Below are positions 23,330 through 32,987 of a stretch of 64,000 nucleotides of DNA, piece by piece. This stretch comes from CBFHOS01 sp965657645 (lineage in GTDB: Bacteria; Pseudomonadota; Alphaproteobacteria; Puniceispirillales; Puniceispirillaceae). Both the position numbers and the translations under genes were made by a program. A model generated the notes under the pieces. It made no database searches. It was given only the letters and a program-made list of their open reading frames with translations, and was not told where the DNA came from. The stretch is taken from NCBI GenBank assembly GCA_965657645.1, contig CBFHOS010000001.1, positions 252,623 through 316,622 on the forward strand. The letters are read 5' to 3'. Each line of letters starts with the position of its first letter. The first letter of the stretch is position 1.

Positions 23330-26155
23330 TTAGGGGTTAAGGAATGTCCCGGTTTTGGCGATGGCCTCGGCAAGACCGATACGCTCGACCTCTACATCAG
23401 GCGGAAAGGCCGAGGTAAGGCGGGTCGGTAGGCGGCTATCCAGCATTACAAACACCCCACGATCATCGGCCCGCCGAATGAGACGGCCAAAGGCCTGACG
23501 CAATTTGAGGCGGGTCAGGCGTTCGGTCCACGCATCGCGGCCCTGCCATTTTGCCCGTGCCTGAAACAATATATCACTACGCGGCCATGGCATCCGGTCA
23601 AACACAATGAGGCGCAAGGCCGCCCCCGGCACATCAATGCCATCACGAACCGCATCAGTGCCCAATAGACAGCTAGCTGGATCCTCGCGGAACATCGCCA
23701 ACAAGGTTTGCAAATTCATCTGGTCAATATGCTGGGCATAAAGGGGGATGTCGGCCATATCGAGTCGTGCCGCAAGTGATGGATAGACCGCTTTTAACCG
23801 GCGAATGGCGGTGAATAGACCTAATCCGCCACCACCAGACGCCTTCATCAATCCAGCCATCGCGGCGGCGGTTGCCTCTGGGCGGTCGCGCTCCAGATCA
23901 TTAACCACCAGAATTTTGGTCTGGTTCGCATAATCAAATGGCGATTGGAAACTGGCCCGCATGGTGGCGTGGTCCAAATGGCTCGCGCCGGTGAGGGTTA
24001 TTGCTGATTGCCAGCCATCATGCGGCACGATCTGCGGCGCCGCGATATCCGGTATTGCCATATCTCCATCTAGCGCCTTTTGTCGGGCCGCCTGATCTTG
24101 CAAGGTGGCAGAGGTGATCGCCACGCCATGGGCCGATTCTAGTACCTCGCTAGCAAAGGGAATTGTTGGATCAAGCCAGTGACGGGCCATGCCAACATCG
24201 CGATCCTGTCCATCGAGCCGGTCAATCTGCATCCAGTCAACAAAGCCATCGCGCTCGCCATTGGCGATATCGCCAAGCATCAATTGCCAGCTTGCAACCG
24301 GCCCAGTCGCGCGTAGCTCTAGCCCGCGAATGGCCCCTTCAATGCGCGATCTGGTGCTGGTATCCAGCTCCTCTGCCTTGTCATCCAATAACGTCTTTAA
24401 CCGCTTGGCCAGCTTTGTCAGAGGGGTACCGAGGCGGGCCAGCGACTCGGCAAAGGGTTTGGCGGCTTTGATTACCATATCGGGCGCAGGGTGAATGTGC
24501 GTCTGGATATCATACGGGCTTGTGGTATCGCTGGCGCGTTCATAAAGGGCGTTGCGCAGATGCATGAAAAAGGTCTCGCCAGTGCCCATCGGTTGAAAGG
24601 CGGATAAGCGTTTTGGCCAGCCTTGCCCCGGTAGATCACGGGCCGCCTCCAAGGCCGCATCGAGTTCCTCTAGCGCCGCGCTATCCCCTGCCAGAATTTC
24701 CTCAAGCCGCTTTTTAAGCCCCCGCGCACGGCCCTTGCGGCCATCCTCGGCGCCCCGCACCCAATTGCGTAACTCGGCCGCTTCGCCACTGCTGAGATAG
24801 GCGGAAAAGGCACTATCAGCGGCGTCAAAAACGTGATGCCCCTCGTCAAACACATAGCGTGTCGGGCGGCGTTTATCATCATTGCTGGCATAGGCGGCTT
24901 GGATCATCACCAAGGCATGATTGGTCACCACGATATCGGCGCGGCGGGCGCGGCGCATGGATTTTTCAACAAAGCATTTATTGTAATGGGGACAGGCCGC
25001 ATGGATACATTCACCGCGCCGATCAGCAAGGCCCACACTCATGTTACGGCCCAATAGATCTAACAGCCATGCTGGAAAGCTAGCGCCGGTTAAATCGCCA
25101 TCACTGGTTGCACCGGCCCATCGTGCCATCAGACCAAGAGCGGTTGCGCGGCGCGGTTGTCCGGGCATCTGCATCAAGGCTTCTTCCAGATTCAACAGGC
25201 AGAGGTAGTTCTCACGGCCCTTGCGTAAAACGACCTTTTTCTCCCTTGTCTCGGCATCGGGATAGAGCCTTGTTAATTCTGCCGCGATCTGGTGTTGGAG
25301 GGTACGGGTATAGGTTGAGATCCATACCGCGGCGCCGTTCTTTTCGGCCCATAATGTTGCGGGCGCCAGATAGCCAAGGGTCTTGCCGGTGCCCGTTCCG
25401 GCCTCGGCCAGCACCATTGCGGGGCGCGGTCCGGCGTCAGGCGTGTCAAAGCTGGCGGAAACGGCGGCGGCATAATCGGACTGGCTTTCTCTGGTTTCGG
25501 CCCGTCCGGATTTGTTCGCCCCGCCCAGCATATGGTCGAGCCGTTCGCGCGCTGCATCGGGAATAACCGGCAATGAACCGGGCTCGTTCAATGGTGTGTA
25601 ATCGCTATATTCGGGCAGGCGTTGCCAGATCATCGCATCGCGTCCATCAGGCGGCATTTGCGCGGCTGGGGCAAGGCCAAGATGCGCCAGAATCAATGGT
25701 CCCCACGTCCATCCGCCTTGGGCCATCATGGTTGCGATACGGCCAGCCTCACCCCGTGCCTTTTGCTCTAATCCAGCCAGCTCATCAAGCAACATATAGG
25801 CAACTTTGGGCAATGTAGCGGCCATATCCTCGGCTGTTTGCGGGGCCGGCAGGGATAGTTGCGCGGCAAGCCCAGAGGCGGTTGGCAGGCAAAAACGTGC
25901 TGGCCGGACAAAGGCGAATAGCTCCATCAGATCGAGCGCGGTTTCGATCTCAAAACCGGCTTTCGCACTGCTCCAACGGCGGTGACATAATAACGCCGGC
26001 CCCAATGCCAGTTCTGCCGATAGGGAGTGCTGATCGAGCGTGCTAATCTCACCATTGGCGGAAATCCATATGAGGTTTTTCCCATGCGGATAGAATACCG
26101 GTGCGCTATGCAATTCGGGCACAGTCTCGGCAAAGTTGGGTGGATAGCTGCTCAT
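23330..26155 (-). CDS. DinG/XPD-like ATP-dependent DNA helicase
   Basis: Superfamily 2 helicase of the iron-sulfur XPD/DinG group, about 941 residues. Walker A is AEAGTGTGKTLGYLAPA near residue 270 and the DEAH-like box is VFDEGHHVFDAADS near residue 435. Between them four cysteines (one in NYLCLLN; three in CIHAACPHYNKC) would hold the [4Fe-4S] cluster. Helicase motif VI is RQAFGRLIRRADDRG near the C-terminus. A region of ~250 residues before Walker A is family-specific. Start is uncertain: ATG 26155 or 26200. It would unwind DNA 5' to 3' in repair or R-loop resolution (family knowledge). Confidence 0.9.
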   Translation of the reverse strand: MSSYPPNFAETVPELHSAPVFYPHGKNLIWISANGEISTLDQHSLSAELALGPALLCHRRWSSAKAGFEIETALDLMELFAFVRPARFCLPTASGLAAQLSLPAPQTAEDMAATLPKVAYMLLDELAGLEQKARGEAGRIATMMAQGGWTWGPLILAHLGLAPAAQMPPDGRDAMIWQRLPEYSDYTPLNEPGSLPVIPDAARERLDHMLGGANKSGRAETRESQSDYAAAVSASFDTPDAGPRPAMVLAEAGTGTGKTLGYLAPATLWAEKNGAAVWISTYTRTLQHQIAAELTRLYPDAETREKKVVLRKGRENYLCLLNLEEALMQMPGQPRRATALGLMARWAGATSDGDLTGASFPAWLLDLLGRNMSVGLADRRGECIHAACPHYNKCFVEKSMRRARRADIVVTNHALVMIQAAYASNDDKRRPTRYVFDEGHHVFDAADSAFSAYLSSGEAAELRNWVRGAEDGRKGRARGLKKRLEEILAGDSAALEELDAALEAARDLPGQGWPKRLSAFQPMGTGETFFMHLRNALYERASDTTSPYDIQTHIHPAPDMVIKAAKPFAESLARLGTPLTKLAKRLKTLLDDKAEELDTSTRSRIEGAIRGLELRATGPVASWQLMLGDIANGERDGFVDWMQIDRLDGQDRDVGMARHWLDPTIPFASEVLESAHGVAITSATLQDQAARQKALDGDMAIPDIAAPQIVPHDGWQSAITLTGASHLDHATMRASFQSPFDYANQTKILVVNDLERDRPEATAAAMAGLMKASGGGGLGLFTAIRRLKAVYPSLAARLDMADIPLYAQHIDQMNLQTLLAMFREDPASCLLGTDAVRDGIDVPGAALRLIVFDRMPWPRSDILFQARAKWQGRDAWTERLTRLKLRQAFGRLIRRADDRGVFVMLDSRLPTRLTSAFPPDVEVERIGLAEAIAKTGTFLNP

Positions 26156-26305
26156 GCCTGTTGGTATAGCGCGTTTTATTGCCGCCAGCCAACAACGCAT
26201 CGCCCTATCATCCTTGCTTGCGCGTCATTTTTGCGGCATATGATAGCCCGAGCACAGCCGATGATTGCGGCGGTTTGCGCCAGATAGCTAGCAGGAATTT
26301 TGAAG

Positions 26306-27919
26306 ATGACTGATCTACAAACGACGATGATGGAAATCGCCAATGATGCCAAAGCATGGCCATTCGCCGAGGCGCGCTCTCTTGCCCAGCGGTTGAAGAA
26401 ATCTGGCGGGCAAAAAGACACCATCATTTTTGAAACAGGCTATGGACCATCTGGCTTGCCGCATATCGGTACCTTTGGTGAAGTCGTTAGAACCACGATG
26501 GTGCGTTTTGCCTATGAAGCCTTAACCGGCCAGAAAACGCGGTTGATTTGCTTTTCTGACGATATGGATGGCTTTCGCAAAGTGCCGGATAATGTGCCAA
26601 ACGCAGAATTGCTAGCGGCTGATCTGCATAAACCTCTGACCGAGGTGCGCGATCCTTTTGGCACGCATCCGTCATTTGGTGCGCATAATAATGCCCGTTT
26701 GCAGGCGTTTCTGGATTCCTTTGGGTTCGAATATGAATTTATCTCATCAACCTCTGTCTATAAATCAGGCGCGTTTGATGATGCCTTGCGGGTGGTTCTG
26801 GCGCGTTATAACAAGATCATGGATATCATGTTGCCGACCCTTGGCGAGGAACGGCGCGCGACCTATAGCCCGTTTTTCCCGATTTGCCCGGAGACCGGTA
26901 AAGTGCTTCAGGCAAAAGTGACAGGACAGAACACAGCGACTGATACGATCACCTATATCCACCCCGATACCGGTGTTGAGTGTGAAAGCTCGATTCTTGG
27001 CGGTGCCTGTAAATTGCAATGGAAATGCGATTGGGCGATGCGGTGGTATGCCCTTGGTGTTGATTATGAAATGAGCGGCAAGGATCTTATCGATTCGGTT
27101 ACGCAATCATCGAAAATCACCAGCGCGATGGGCGGCACACCGCCAGCGGGCCTGTCATATGAATTGTTCCTTGATGCGAATGGCGAGAAAATCTCTAAAT
27201 CCAAAGGTAATGGCCTGTCGATTGAAGATTGGTTGCGTTATGGCAGTCCTGAATCGCTATCGCTATTTATGTATGCCCAGCCAAAGCGGGCGAAGCGGTT
27301 GCATTTCGACGTGATTCCAAAGACCGTTGATGAATATTACCAGCATTTGGGCAAGTTCAATGAACAGGATCAAGCCGTCCAGCTGGAAAATCCGGTGTGG
27401 CATATTCATAGCGGCGCACCAGAGGTCAAGAGCCTGCCGGTTACGTTTACTTTGTTGTTGAATTTGGCGGCGGTATGTATGGCGGAAGAGCCTTCGATTG
27501 TCTGGAAATATGTGAGTGATTACGCGCCCGGCGTTACCGCCGAGACACATCCAGAACTTGATCGGATGATCGGTTACGCGGTGAATTATTATCAGGATTT
27601 GGTGCGCCCAACAAAGACCTATCGGCTTGCAACAGATGAGGAACGCGTGCATCTGACGGCGCTAAAGGATGCGCTGGTGGCCTTGCCGGATGATGCACCA
27701 GCAGAAGATATTCAATCGGCTGTCTATGCCACTGGTAAGGCGGCGGAATATGAAAATCTGCGGCTGTGGTTTACCTGTCTCTATGAGGTCCTATTAGGTC
27801 AATCAGAAGGGCCACGCATGGGCTCTTTCTTTGCGCTATATGGCAAAGATAAATCGATCACCCTGATTAGTGACGCCCTAGATGGGCAATTGGCGGATAG
27901 CCAAAAGGCGCATTCATAA
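26306..27919 (+). CDS. lysK: Lysyl-tRNA synthetase, class I
   Basis: Class I LysRS, the archaeal-type enzyme that replaces the class II form in many alphaproteobacteria. The HIGH-like motif is GPSGLPHIGTFGE near residue 42, and KMSKS appears as KISKSKGNG near residue 295. Length is 537 residues from ATG 26306; a TTG two codons upstream is also in frame. GCAGGA stands ahead of the start. The last base pair overlaps pyrD (TAATG), giving translational coupling. Confidence 0.95.
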   Translation: MTDLQTTMMEIANDAKAWPFAEARSLAQRLKKSGGQKDTIIFETGYGPSGLPHIGTFGEVVRTTMVRFAYEALTGQKTRLICFSDDMDGFRKVPDNVPNAELLAADLHKPLTEVRDPFGTHPSFGAHNNARLQAFLDSFGFEYEFISSTSVYKSGAFDDALRVVLARYNKIMDIMLPTLGEERRATYSPFFPICPETGKVLQAKVTGQNTATDTITYIHPDTGVECESSILGGACKLQWKCDWAMRWYALGVDYEMSGKDLIDSVTQSSKITSAMGGTPPAGLSYELFLDANGEKISKSKGNGLSIEDWLRYGSPESLSLFMYAQPKRAKRLHFDVIPKTVDEYYQHLGKFNEQDQAVQLENPVWHIHSGAPEVKSLPVTFTLLLNLAAVCMAEEPSIVWKYVSDYAPGVTAETHPELDRMIGYAVNYYQDLVRPTKTYRLATDEERVHLTALKDALVALPDDAPAEDIQSAVYATGKAAEYENLRLWFTCLYEVLLGQSEGPRMGSFFALYGKDKSITLISDALDGQLADSQKAHS

Positions 27920-29022
27920 TGTGGCAGGCTCTGGCTGGAATTGCGCGGCTATTGCCGGGTGAGGCAGCCCATGTGGCTGCGGTGAAAACGCTGGCGCTGG
28001 GCCTTGGTCCGGCCCCGTCATTGCCAAAAATGCCAGTTCATATTGCTGGCCTCGAATTTGAAAACCCGCTGGGTCTGGCCGCTGGATTTGATAAAAATGC
28101 GGCATGCTATAAGGGCGCGATGAAGCTTGGCTTTGGTCATGTTGAAGTTGGCACAATCACACCGCTGGCCCAACCGGGCAATCCAACCCCGCGGGTGTTT
28201 CGCCTTACCGAGGATCAGGCGGTAATCAACCGCTATGGATTTAACGGCAAGGGCATGCAGGCGGCACATCGCAATCTGGCGGCTGTGCGGTCCTATAGTG
28301 GCATTCTAGGGGTGAATGTTGGGGCCAATAAAACCAGTGATGATCCGACCAATGATTACCGCGTCGCGGTTAGCTATCTGGCCGAGCTGGCGGATTATGT
28401 GACGCTTAATATCTCATCGCCAAACACCCCCGGTCTTCGGGATCTACAGGCAGATGAAAACCTTGCCCAGCTATTGGCGGCTGGACAGGCGGGGTTGGCG
28501 GATTCCGGGTATGACAGGCCATTATTCCTGAAAATGGCGCCTGATCTATCATTTGACGAGATTGATGCGATTATCGAGCGCTGTTCGCGCGCCGGCGTGA
28601 GCGGGATTATTGCAACCAACACAACGATTTCACGGCCAGAAGGTTTGCGTAGCCGTTTTGCCAGCGAAGCCGGTGGATTGTCTGGTGATCCACTGTTTGA
28701 ATTATCAACCATGATACTAGAGCGCGTGGTTGCCCGCGTTAACAAACAAGCAGATAACGCCGCCGATCGGATGGCGGTAATCGGCGTCGGCGGCGTCAGC
28801 ACGGGATGGCAAGCCTATGCCAAAATCCTCGTCGGGGCTGATCTAGTCCAATTATATTCGGCCCTAGCTTTGCAAGGTCCAACTGTACCAGAGGCGATTA
28901 TACGCCAACTCCAAGACCTAATGTCACGCGATGGCGTTAGTGAAATCGGGGCGGCCAAGGGGGCTATACCTAATGCCCAAAAAGCGATTAAGCACGCTCT
29001 TCTTCTTGCGCAAAGCGCCTAA
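27919..29022 (+). CDS. pyrD: Dihydroorotate dehydrogenase (quinone), class 2
   Basis: Membrane-associated FMN enzyme of pyrimidine synthesis that oxidises dihydroorotate and reduces quinone. The N-terminal helix region (MWQALAGIARLLPGEAAH) is typical of class 2. FMN/substrate motifs are PLGLAAGFDKNA, GFGHVEVGTITP, YGFNGKG and VTLNISSPNTPGLRDLQ; the catalytic serine is in the last motif. IIATNTTISRP and VIGVGGVSTGWQAYAKI complete the phosphate site. The start overlaps the lysK stop by one base. The 3' end overlaps the convergent ribbon-helix-helix gene by 35 bp. Confidence 0.96.
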   Translation: MWQALAGIARLLPGEAAHVAAVKTLALGLGPAPSLPKMPVHIAGLEFENPLGLAAGFDKNAACYKGAMKLGFGHVEVGTITPLAQPGNPTPRVFRLTEDQAVINRYGFNGKGMQAAHRNLAAVRSYSGILGVNVGANKTSDDPTNDYRVAVSYLAELADYVTLNISSPNTPGLRDLQADENLAQLLAAGQAGLADSGYDRPLFLKMAPDLSFDEIDAIIERCSRAGVSGIIATNTTISRPEGLRSRFASEAGGLSGDPLFELSTMILERVVARVNKQADNAADRMAVIGVGGVSTGWQAYAKILVGADLVQLYSALALQGPTVPEAIIRQLQDLMSRDGVSEIGAAKGAIPNAQKAIKHALLLAQSA

Positions 29023-29380
29023 TTGCCAACGGTAAGACAGAGACTTTCATTGCCGCTGGTGCTGGTGATGAAAAATGCGCGGGCGGCGTCTTCGCGGGCG
29101 TTACCTGCTCTTCCGGATTCCAGAACGGTGGATTGTTTAATTGATCCGAAAGCCTGAAATAGGTGAGCACGATCATCCGGGTTGCCGAGGCAAGACTGGA
29201 ACCGATGCGGGCTTCGTCAACGCTTTTGCAAAATTCATCGAGGTCAACACCCTCACGCTCTAAAATATTATCAACGCTTTGCCAGACATATGGCTCGAGC
29301 ACCATTGTTGTTCGTTTTCCAGACAATCTGATATTTCGTTTTAGCCGGTTTGATTGTTGGTTTTCCGGTGGGTTTGTCAT
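28988..29380 (-). CDS. Ribbon-helix-helix domain protein
   Basis: A 130-residue protein with a ribbon-helix-helix DNA-binding domain in the first ~75 residues: strand text LSGKRTTMVLEPYVWQSVDNIL and helices EFCKSVDEARIGSSLASATRMIV. The C-terminal 55 residues are proline- and alanine-rich and look disordered. The family is common as a single gene in alphaproteobacteria with unknown targets. Its 3' end lies inside pyrD on the opposite strand. Confidence 0.82.
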   Translation of the reverse strand: MTNPPENQQSNRLKRNIRLSGKRTTMVLEPYVWQSVDNILEREGVDLDEFCKSVDEARIGSSLASATRMIVLTYFRLSDQLNNPPFWNPEEQVTPAKTPPAHFSSPAPAAMKVSVLPLAIRRFAQEEERA

Positions 29381-29567
29381 TATCTATGCCTTTTGGATTA
29401 TTCGAAAGTATCAAGAATTAACCCAGCTTTGGTTAATAATTGGCTAACGCGACGCCAAGTTGGCATAAATGTGATAAATGATAGTTTGTTTTGTGCAAAT
29501 TTGTCCGGTTCGCTGTCTATTATACCGGAATGTGGGGTGAAACCTATGGTGCACGCCGTTTTCAGAC

Positions 29568-29596
29568 TTGACCTTGTGAAGACGCTGGCTTATACC
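29568..29596 (+). promoter_or_regulatory. Candidate rpmB promoter
   Basis: TTGACC (29568-29573), 17-base spacer, TATACC (29591-29596); matches of 5/6 and 4/6 to the sigma-70 consensus at ideal spacing. It would start transcription about 45 bases before the rpmB ATG. Confidence 0.6.
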
Positions 29597-29648
29597 CACG
29601 CTTCAATTGTATTTCGTGCTAACGCACAAGACTAAGGGAGCCATTATC

Positions 29649-29930
29649 ATGGCCAAGCGCTGTCAAATTACTGGTAAGTCTGTGATGTCTGGCAACAATG
29701 TCAGCCACGCGAAAAACCGCACACGTCGTCGTTTTCTGCCAAATCTTCAGCATGCTAGCGTGCAGAGCGAGATTTTGGGCCGGAAAATCAGCCTGCGCCT
29801 GTCAACTAGCGCAATGCGCACCATTGAAAAGCATGGCGGCTTGGATGCATTTTTGCTGCAAGCCCGTAATGCTGAACTTGCTGATGAGGCACGCCTGCTA
29901 AAGCGCGAAATCATGGCAGCAAGCGCCTAA
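29649..29930 (+). CDS. rpmB: Large-subunit ribosomal protein L28
   Basis: A 93-residue basic ribosomal protein beginning MAKRCQITGKSVMSGNNVSHA, followed by KNRTRRRFLPNLQ, the family hallmark. Alphaproteobacterial L28 is longer than the E. coli protein (78 residues) by a C-terminal extension, as seen here. The ribosome-binding site TAAGGGAG lies just upstream of ATG 29649. A single-gene transcript is likely: its own promoter stands ahead and a terminator behind. Confidence 0.97.
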   Translation: MAKRCQITGKSVMSGNNVSHAKNRTRRRFLPNLQHASVQSEILGRKISLRLSTSAMRTIEKHGGLDAFLLQARNAELADEARLLKREIMAASA

Positions 29931-29953
29931 CATTTTAGGCCATACCGAATCGC

Positions 29954-29983
29954 AAAAAGCCCCGCCATTGGCGGGGTTTTTTA
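29954..29983. terminator. Bidirectional terminator between rpmB and cobT
   Basis: AAAAAG, stem CCCCGCC-ATT-GGCGGGG, then TTTTTT. The A-run on the left and T-run on the right let it serve both the plus-strand rpmB and the minus-strand cobT transcripts that converge here. Confidence 0.95.
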
Positions 29984-30008
29984 TTGCCTGAATTTAGGTG
30001 CCAGATAA

Positions 30009-31862
30009 TCAGGCAACCCGGCGGCTGGATTTGGATTTGTTATTATCTTCATCAAACAGATCGGTGAGCTGGCCCACAACCGCCCCGCCTAGCTGGTCAA
30101 CATCGGTGATGGTCACGGCGCGGCGATAATAACGGGTTACATCATGGCCGATACCGATGGCCAGCAATTCAACCGGCGAGCGTGTCTCAATATAGCTGAT
30201 CACTTCGCGCAAATGCTTTTCCAGATAGCTACCGCTATTCACCGATAGGGTCGAATCATCTACTGGCGCTCCGTCCGAGATCACCAGCATGATGCGCCGG
30301 TCTTCATTGCGTGCCAAAAGCCGGTCATGCGCCCATAATAGCGCCTCGCCATCGATATTCTCTTTCAAGATACCTTCCCGCAACATAAGTCCAAGTGACT
30401 TGCGGGCGCGGCGCCATGGGGCATCGGCTGGCTTATATATAATGTGGCGTAGATCGTTTAACCGGCCCGGCGCCGTTGGCTTGCCAGCCTGTTGCCATAA
30501 TTCGCGTGATTGCCCACCTTTCCATGCTCTGGTGGTAAAGCCGAGGATTTCGACCTTCACGCCGCAACGCTCTAGCGTGCGTGCCAGAATATCGGCGGTC
30601 ACGGCGGCGATGGTAATCGGGCGGCCACGCATGGACCCGGAATTATCGAGCAACAAGGTCACTACCGTATCGCGGAATTTGGTGTCCTGTTCCTGCTTGT
30701 AGGACAGCGAACTCAATGGCTGGGTCACAACCCTATGTAGCTTTGCGGCATCGAGTATGCCTTCCTCTAGGTCAAAGTCCCATGAGCGGTTTTGGTGCGC
30801 CATCAATTTACGCTGGAGCCGGTTGGCAAGCTTGCCGACAACACTGCTCACATTTTCCATATGGCGATCAAGCATAGCACGCAGGCGGTCTAGCTCTTCG
30901 GCATCACACAGATCTGCGGCGGCGACAATCTCGTCAAAACGATCGTCAAAAATACGGTAGCCATCATTGCTCGCCCCCCGATTCTGGCTTTGTCCGTCCT
31001 GATCTGAATTTGGTGATTCGCCGTCTGACATGCCTTCATCGGCGCCGTCAGCATCGACCATTTCGCCCTCTTCAGAACTGCCTGCATCGCCGGCATCTTC
31101 CATGGTCTGGCTGTCATCGCCTTCGCTTTGGTCTTCGCCTACGGCTGACTGATCGCCATCCTGATCGCTCTGGCTGTCACCATTATCATCTTCATCTTGG
31201 CTATCGTCGGCATTGTCATCTTGATCCGAAGAGCTATCGCCAAGATCCGTTTCAAGGGCGCCAATCAAGCGCCGCGAAATCTCGGCAAATTTGGCTTGGT
31301 CATCGAGCGATTCGCCGAGCTCGCCCAGCAAATCACCGGCGCGGCTCTTGATCCATGGCCGCCATAGATCCATTACCATGCCGACATTTGACGGTGGCTT
31401 GGCGCCGGTTAGCTCCTCGCGCAGTAATAGCCGCACAACCTCGGCGATACCGGCTTCATCGGCGCTTCCCGGTGCTTCAATCTGCCTGTTTTCGTAACGC
31501 TGGTTTAGCGCCGCCTCGAGGTTTGCACCAACCCCAACCATGCCCATAGAGCCAATGGCCTCCACCCGCGCACGTTCGGCTGATTCAAATATAGCCCGTG
31601 CCCCGTCCGGAGACGGGCATAATTTCTTGTGGGTTTCGTTATTATGATGGGCCAGCCACAATGCGGCACCATCGGCGGCCCCGCGTAGGCTAGCGCGCTG
31701 GGATGGGGTTGCGGTTGGCGGCAAGGCTGGCAAGCGCACATCACTCTCGCCAACATGGGTATCAGAACCGGCATAGGTAACCTGATGCTCGCGCCCGCCG
31801 GCCAATGCCCGCATGGCGGCAGCGTTCGACTTTAAGAACCGCTGTTCATTGTCTTCAGACAT
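30009..31862 (-). CDS. cobT: Aerobic cobaltochelatase subunit CobT
   Basis: Subunit of the ATP-dependent CobNST cobalt chelatase of aerobic vitamin B12 synthesis, 617 residues. The C-terminal von Willebrand A-like domain has the MIDAS motif LLLDNSGSMRGRP near residue 405. The middle (about residues 205-300) is an extremely acidic D/Q/S-rich region, typical of CobT. The N-terminal AALWLAHHNN text matches the family. It follows cobS (48 bp). The CobN subunit is not in the window. Confidence 0.95.
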   Translation of the reverse strand: MSEDNEQRFLKSNAAAMRALAGGREHQVTYAGSDTHVGESDVRLPALPPTATPSQRASLRGAADGAALWLAHHNNETHKKLCPSPDGARAIFESAERARVEAIGSMGMVGVGANLEAALNQRYENRQIEAPGSADEAGIAEVVRLLLREELTGAKPPSNVGMVMDLWRPWIKSRAGDLLGELGESLDDQAKFAEISRRLIGALETDLGDSSSDQDDNADDSQDEDDNGDSQSDQDGDQSAVGEDQSEGDDSQTMEDAGDAGSSEEGEMVDADGADEGMSDGESPNSDQDGQSQNRGASNDGYRIFDDRFDEIVAAADLCDAEELDRLRAMLDRHMENVSSVVGKLANRLQRKLMAHQNRSWDFDLEEGILDAAKLHRVVTQPLSSLSYKQEQDTKFRDTVVTLLLDNSGSMRGRPITIAAVTADILARTLERCGVKVEILGFTTRAWKGGQSRELWQQAGKPTAPGRLNDLRHIIYKPADAPWRRARKSLGLMLREGILKENIDGEALLWAHDRLLARNEDRRIMLVISDGAPVDDSTLSVNSGSYLEKHLREVISYIETRSPVELLAIGIGHDVTRYYRRAVTITDVDQLGGAVVGQLTDLFDEDNNKSKSSRRVA

Positions 31863-31910
31863 GCCGTTTGCCCTTGGTTAGCTGGAGATGCGCGCCAGAG
31901 ATCACTTGAT

Positions 31911-32951
31911 TTAGGCCCTAGATTGCCCGGACTGACTAGATTGCCCAGACTGATTGGATTGATGACCCGGTGCTTCGGGCAGATCAACACCGAAACAGCG
32001 TTGGTAATATTCAGCAACAGTTGGCCGTTCAATCTCATCACATTTGTTCAAAAAGCTGAGGCGGAAGGCCACGGTCACATCATTGAAGATGGTTGCGTTC
32101 TGGGCCCATGTAATCACCGTACGCGGCGACATCACGGTGGCCAGATCGCCAGCCATAAAGCCTTTGCGCGTTAGATCCGCCATACGCACCATTGATGCAA
32201 CAAGCTCGCGGCCTTCGGCATTATCATATTCAGGCATTTTGGCAATCACAATGCCGACTTCATCTTCATGCGCCAGATAATTGAGAGTAGACACAATCGA
32301 CCAACGGTCCATCTGGCCCTGGTTGATTTGCTGGGTGCCATGATACAGACCTGTTGTATCACCAAGACCAACCGTGTTGGCGGTGGCGAATAACCGGAAA
32401 TGCGGGTTTGGATGGATCACTTTATTGCTGTCGAGCAAGGTAAGCTTGCCATCGACCTCGAGCACGCGCTGGATGACGAACATCACATCGGCGCGGCCGG
32501 CGTCATATTCATCAAATACCAATGCCACCGGGTTTTGCAGCGCCCATGGCAAAATGCCTTCGCGAAATTCGGTAACTTGCTTGCCCTCTTGCAGAACAAT
32601 GGCGTCCTTGCCGATGAGGTCAATACGGCTGATATGGCTATCAAGGTTAACCCGGATACAAGGCCAGTTCAGACGTGAGGCAACCTGTTCGATATGTGTC
32701 GATTTACCCGTGCCATGATAACCTTGGATCATCACCCGCCGGTTATGCGCAAAGCCCGCCAGAATGGCGAGGGTGGTGTCATGGTCGAACTGATAGGTGT
32801 CATCGCGCGCTGGCACATGATCACTAGCCTGTGAAAAGGCCGGAACCATCATGTCGATATCAAGGCCAAAAAGGTCCTTTGCATTGACAGTAATATCAGG
32901 TGCCATTGATGCGATTTGAGAATTTGGCACAGCTTGATTTTCGCTAGACAT
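31911..32951 (-). CDS. cobS: Aerobic cobaltochelatase subunit CobS
   Basis: AAA+ motor of the cobalt chelatase, 346 residues. Walker A is IQGYHGTGKSTHIEQ near residue 100 and Walker B is ALVFDEYDAG near residue 165; RLFATANTVGLGDTTGLYHG holds sensor 1. The N-terminal DIDMMVPAFSQASDHVP text is characteristic. The C-terminus carries a short run of QSGQSSQSGQS encoded by 18-base tandem repeats that reach to within 5 bases of the stop codon. Co-transcribed with the DnaJ-like gene upstream and cobT downstream. Confidence 0.95.
   Translation of the reverse strand: MSSENQAVPNSQIASMAPDITVNAKDLFGLDIDMMVPAFSQASDHVPARDDTYQFDHDTTLAILAGFAHNRRVMIQGYHGTGKSTHIEQVASRLNWPCIRVNLDSHISRIDLIGKDAIVLQEGKQVTEFREGILPWALQNPVALVFDEYDAGRADVMFVIQRVLEVDGKLTLLDSNKVIHPNPHFRLFATANTVGLGDTTGLYHGTQQINQGQMDRWSIVSTLNYLAHEDEVGIVIAKMPEYDNAEGRELVASMVRMADLTRKGFMAGDLATVMSPRTVITWAQNATIFNDVTVAFRLSFLNKCDEIERPTVAEYYQRCFGVDLPEAPGHQSNQSGQSSQSGQSRA
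31918..31953 (-). repeat. 18-bp tandem repeat at cobS 3' end
   Basis: Two 18-base copies differing at one position (31918-31935 and 31936-31953), with a decayed third copy beside them. Encodes SGQS/NQS text at the CobS C-terminus. Confidence 0.85.
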
Positions 32952-32987
32952 AATTATACTTACTCCAGATTGAGTCTTGGATAGCGT

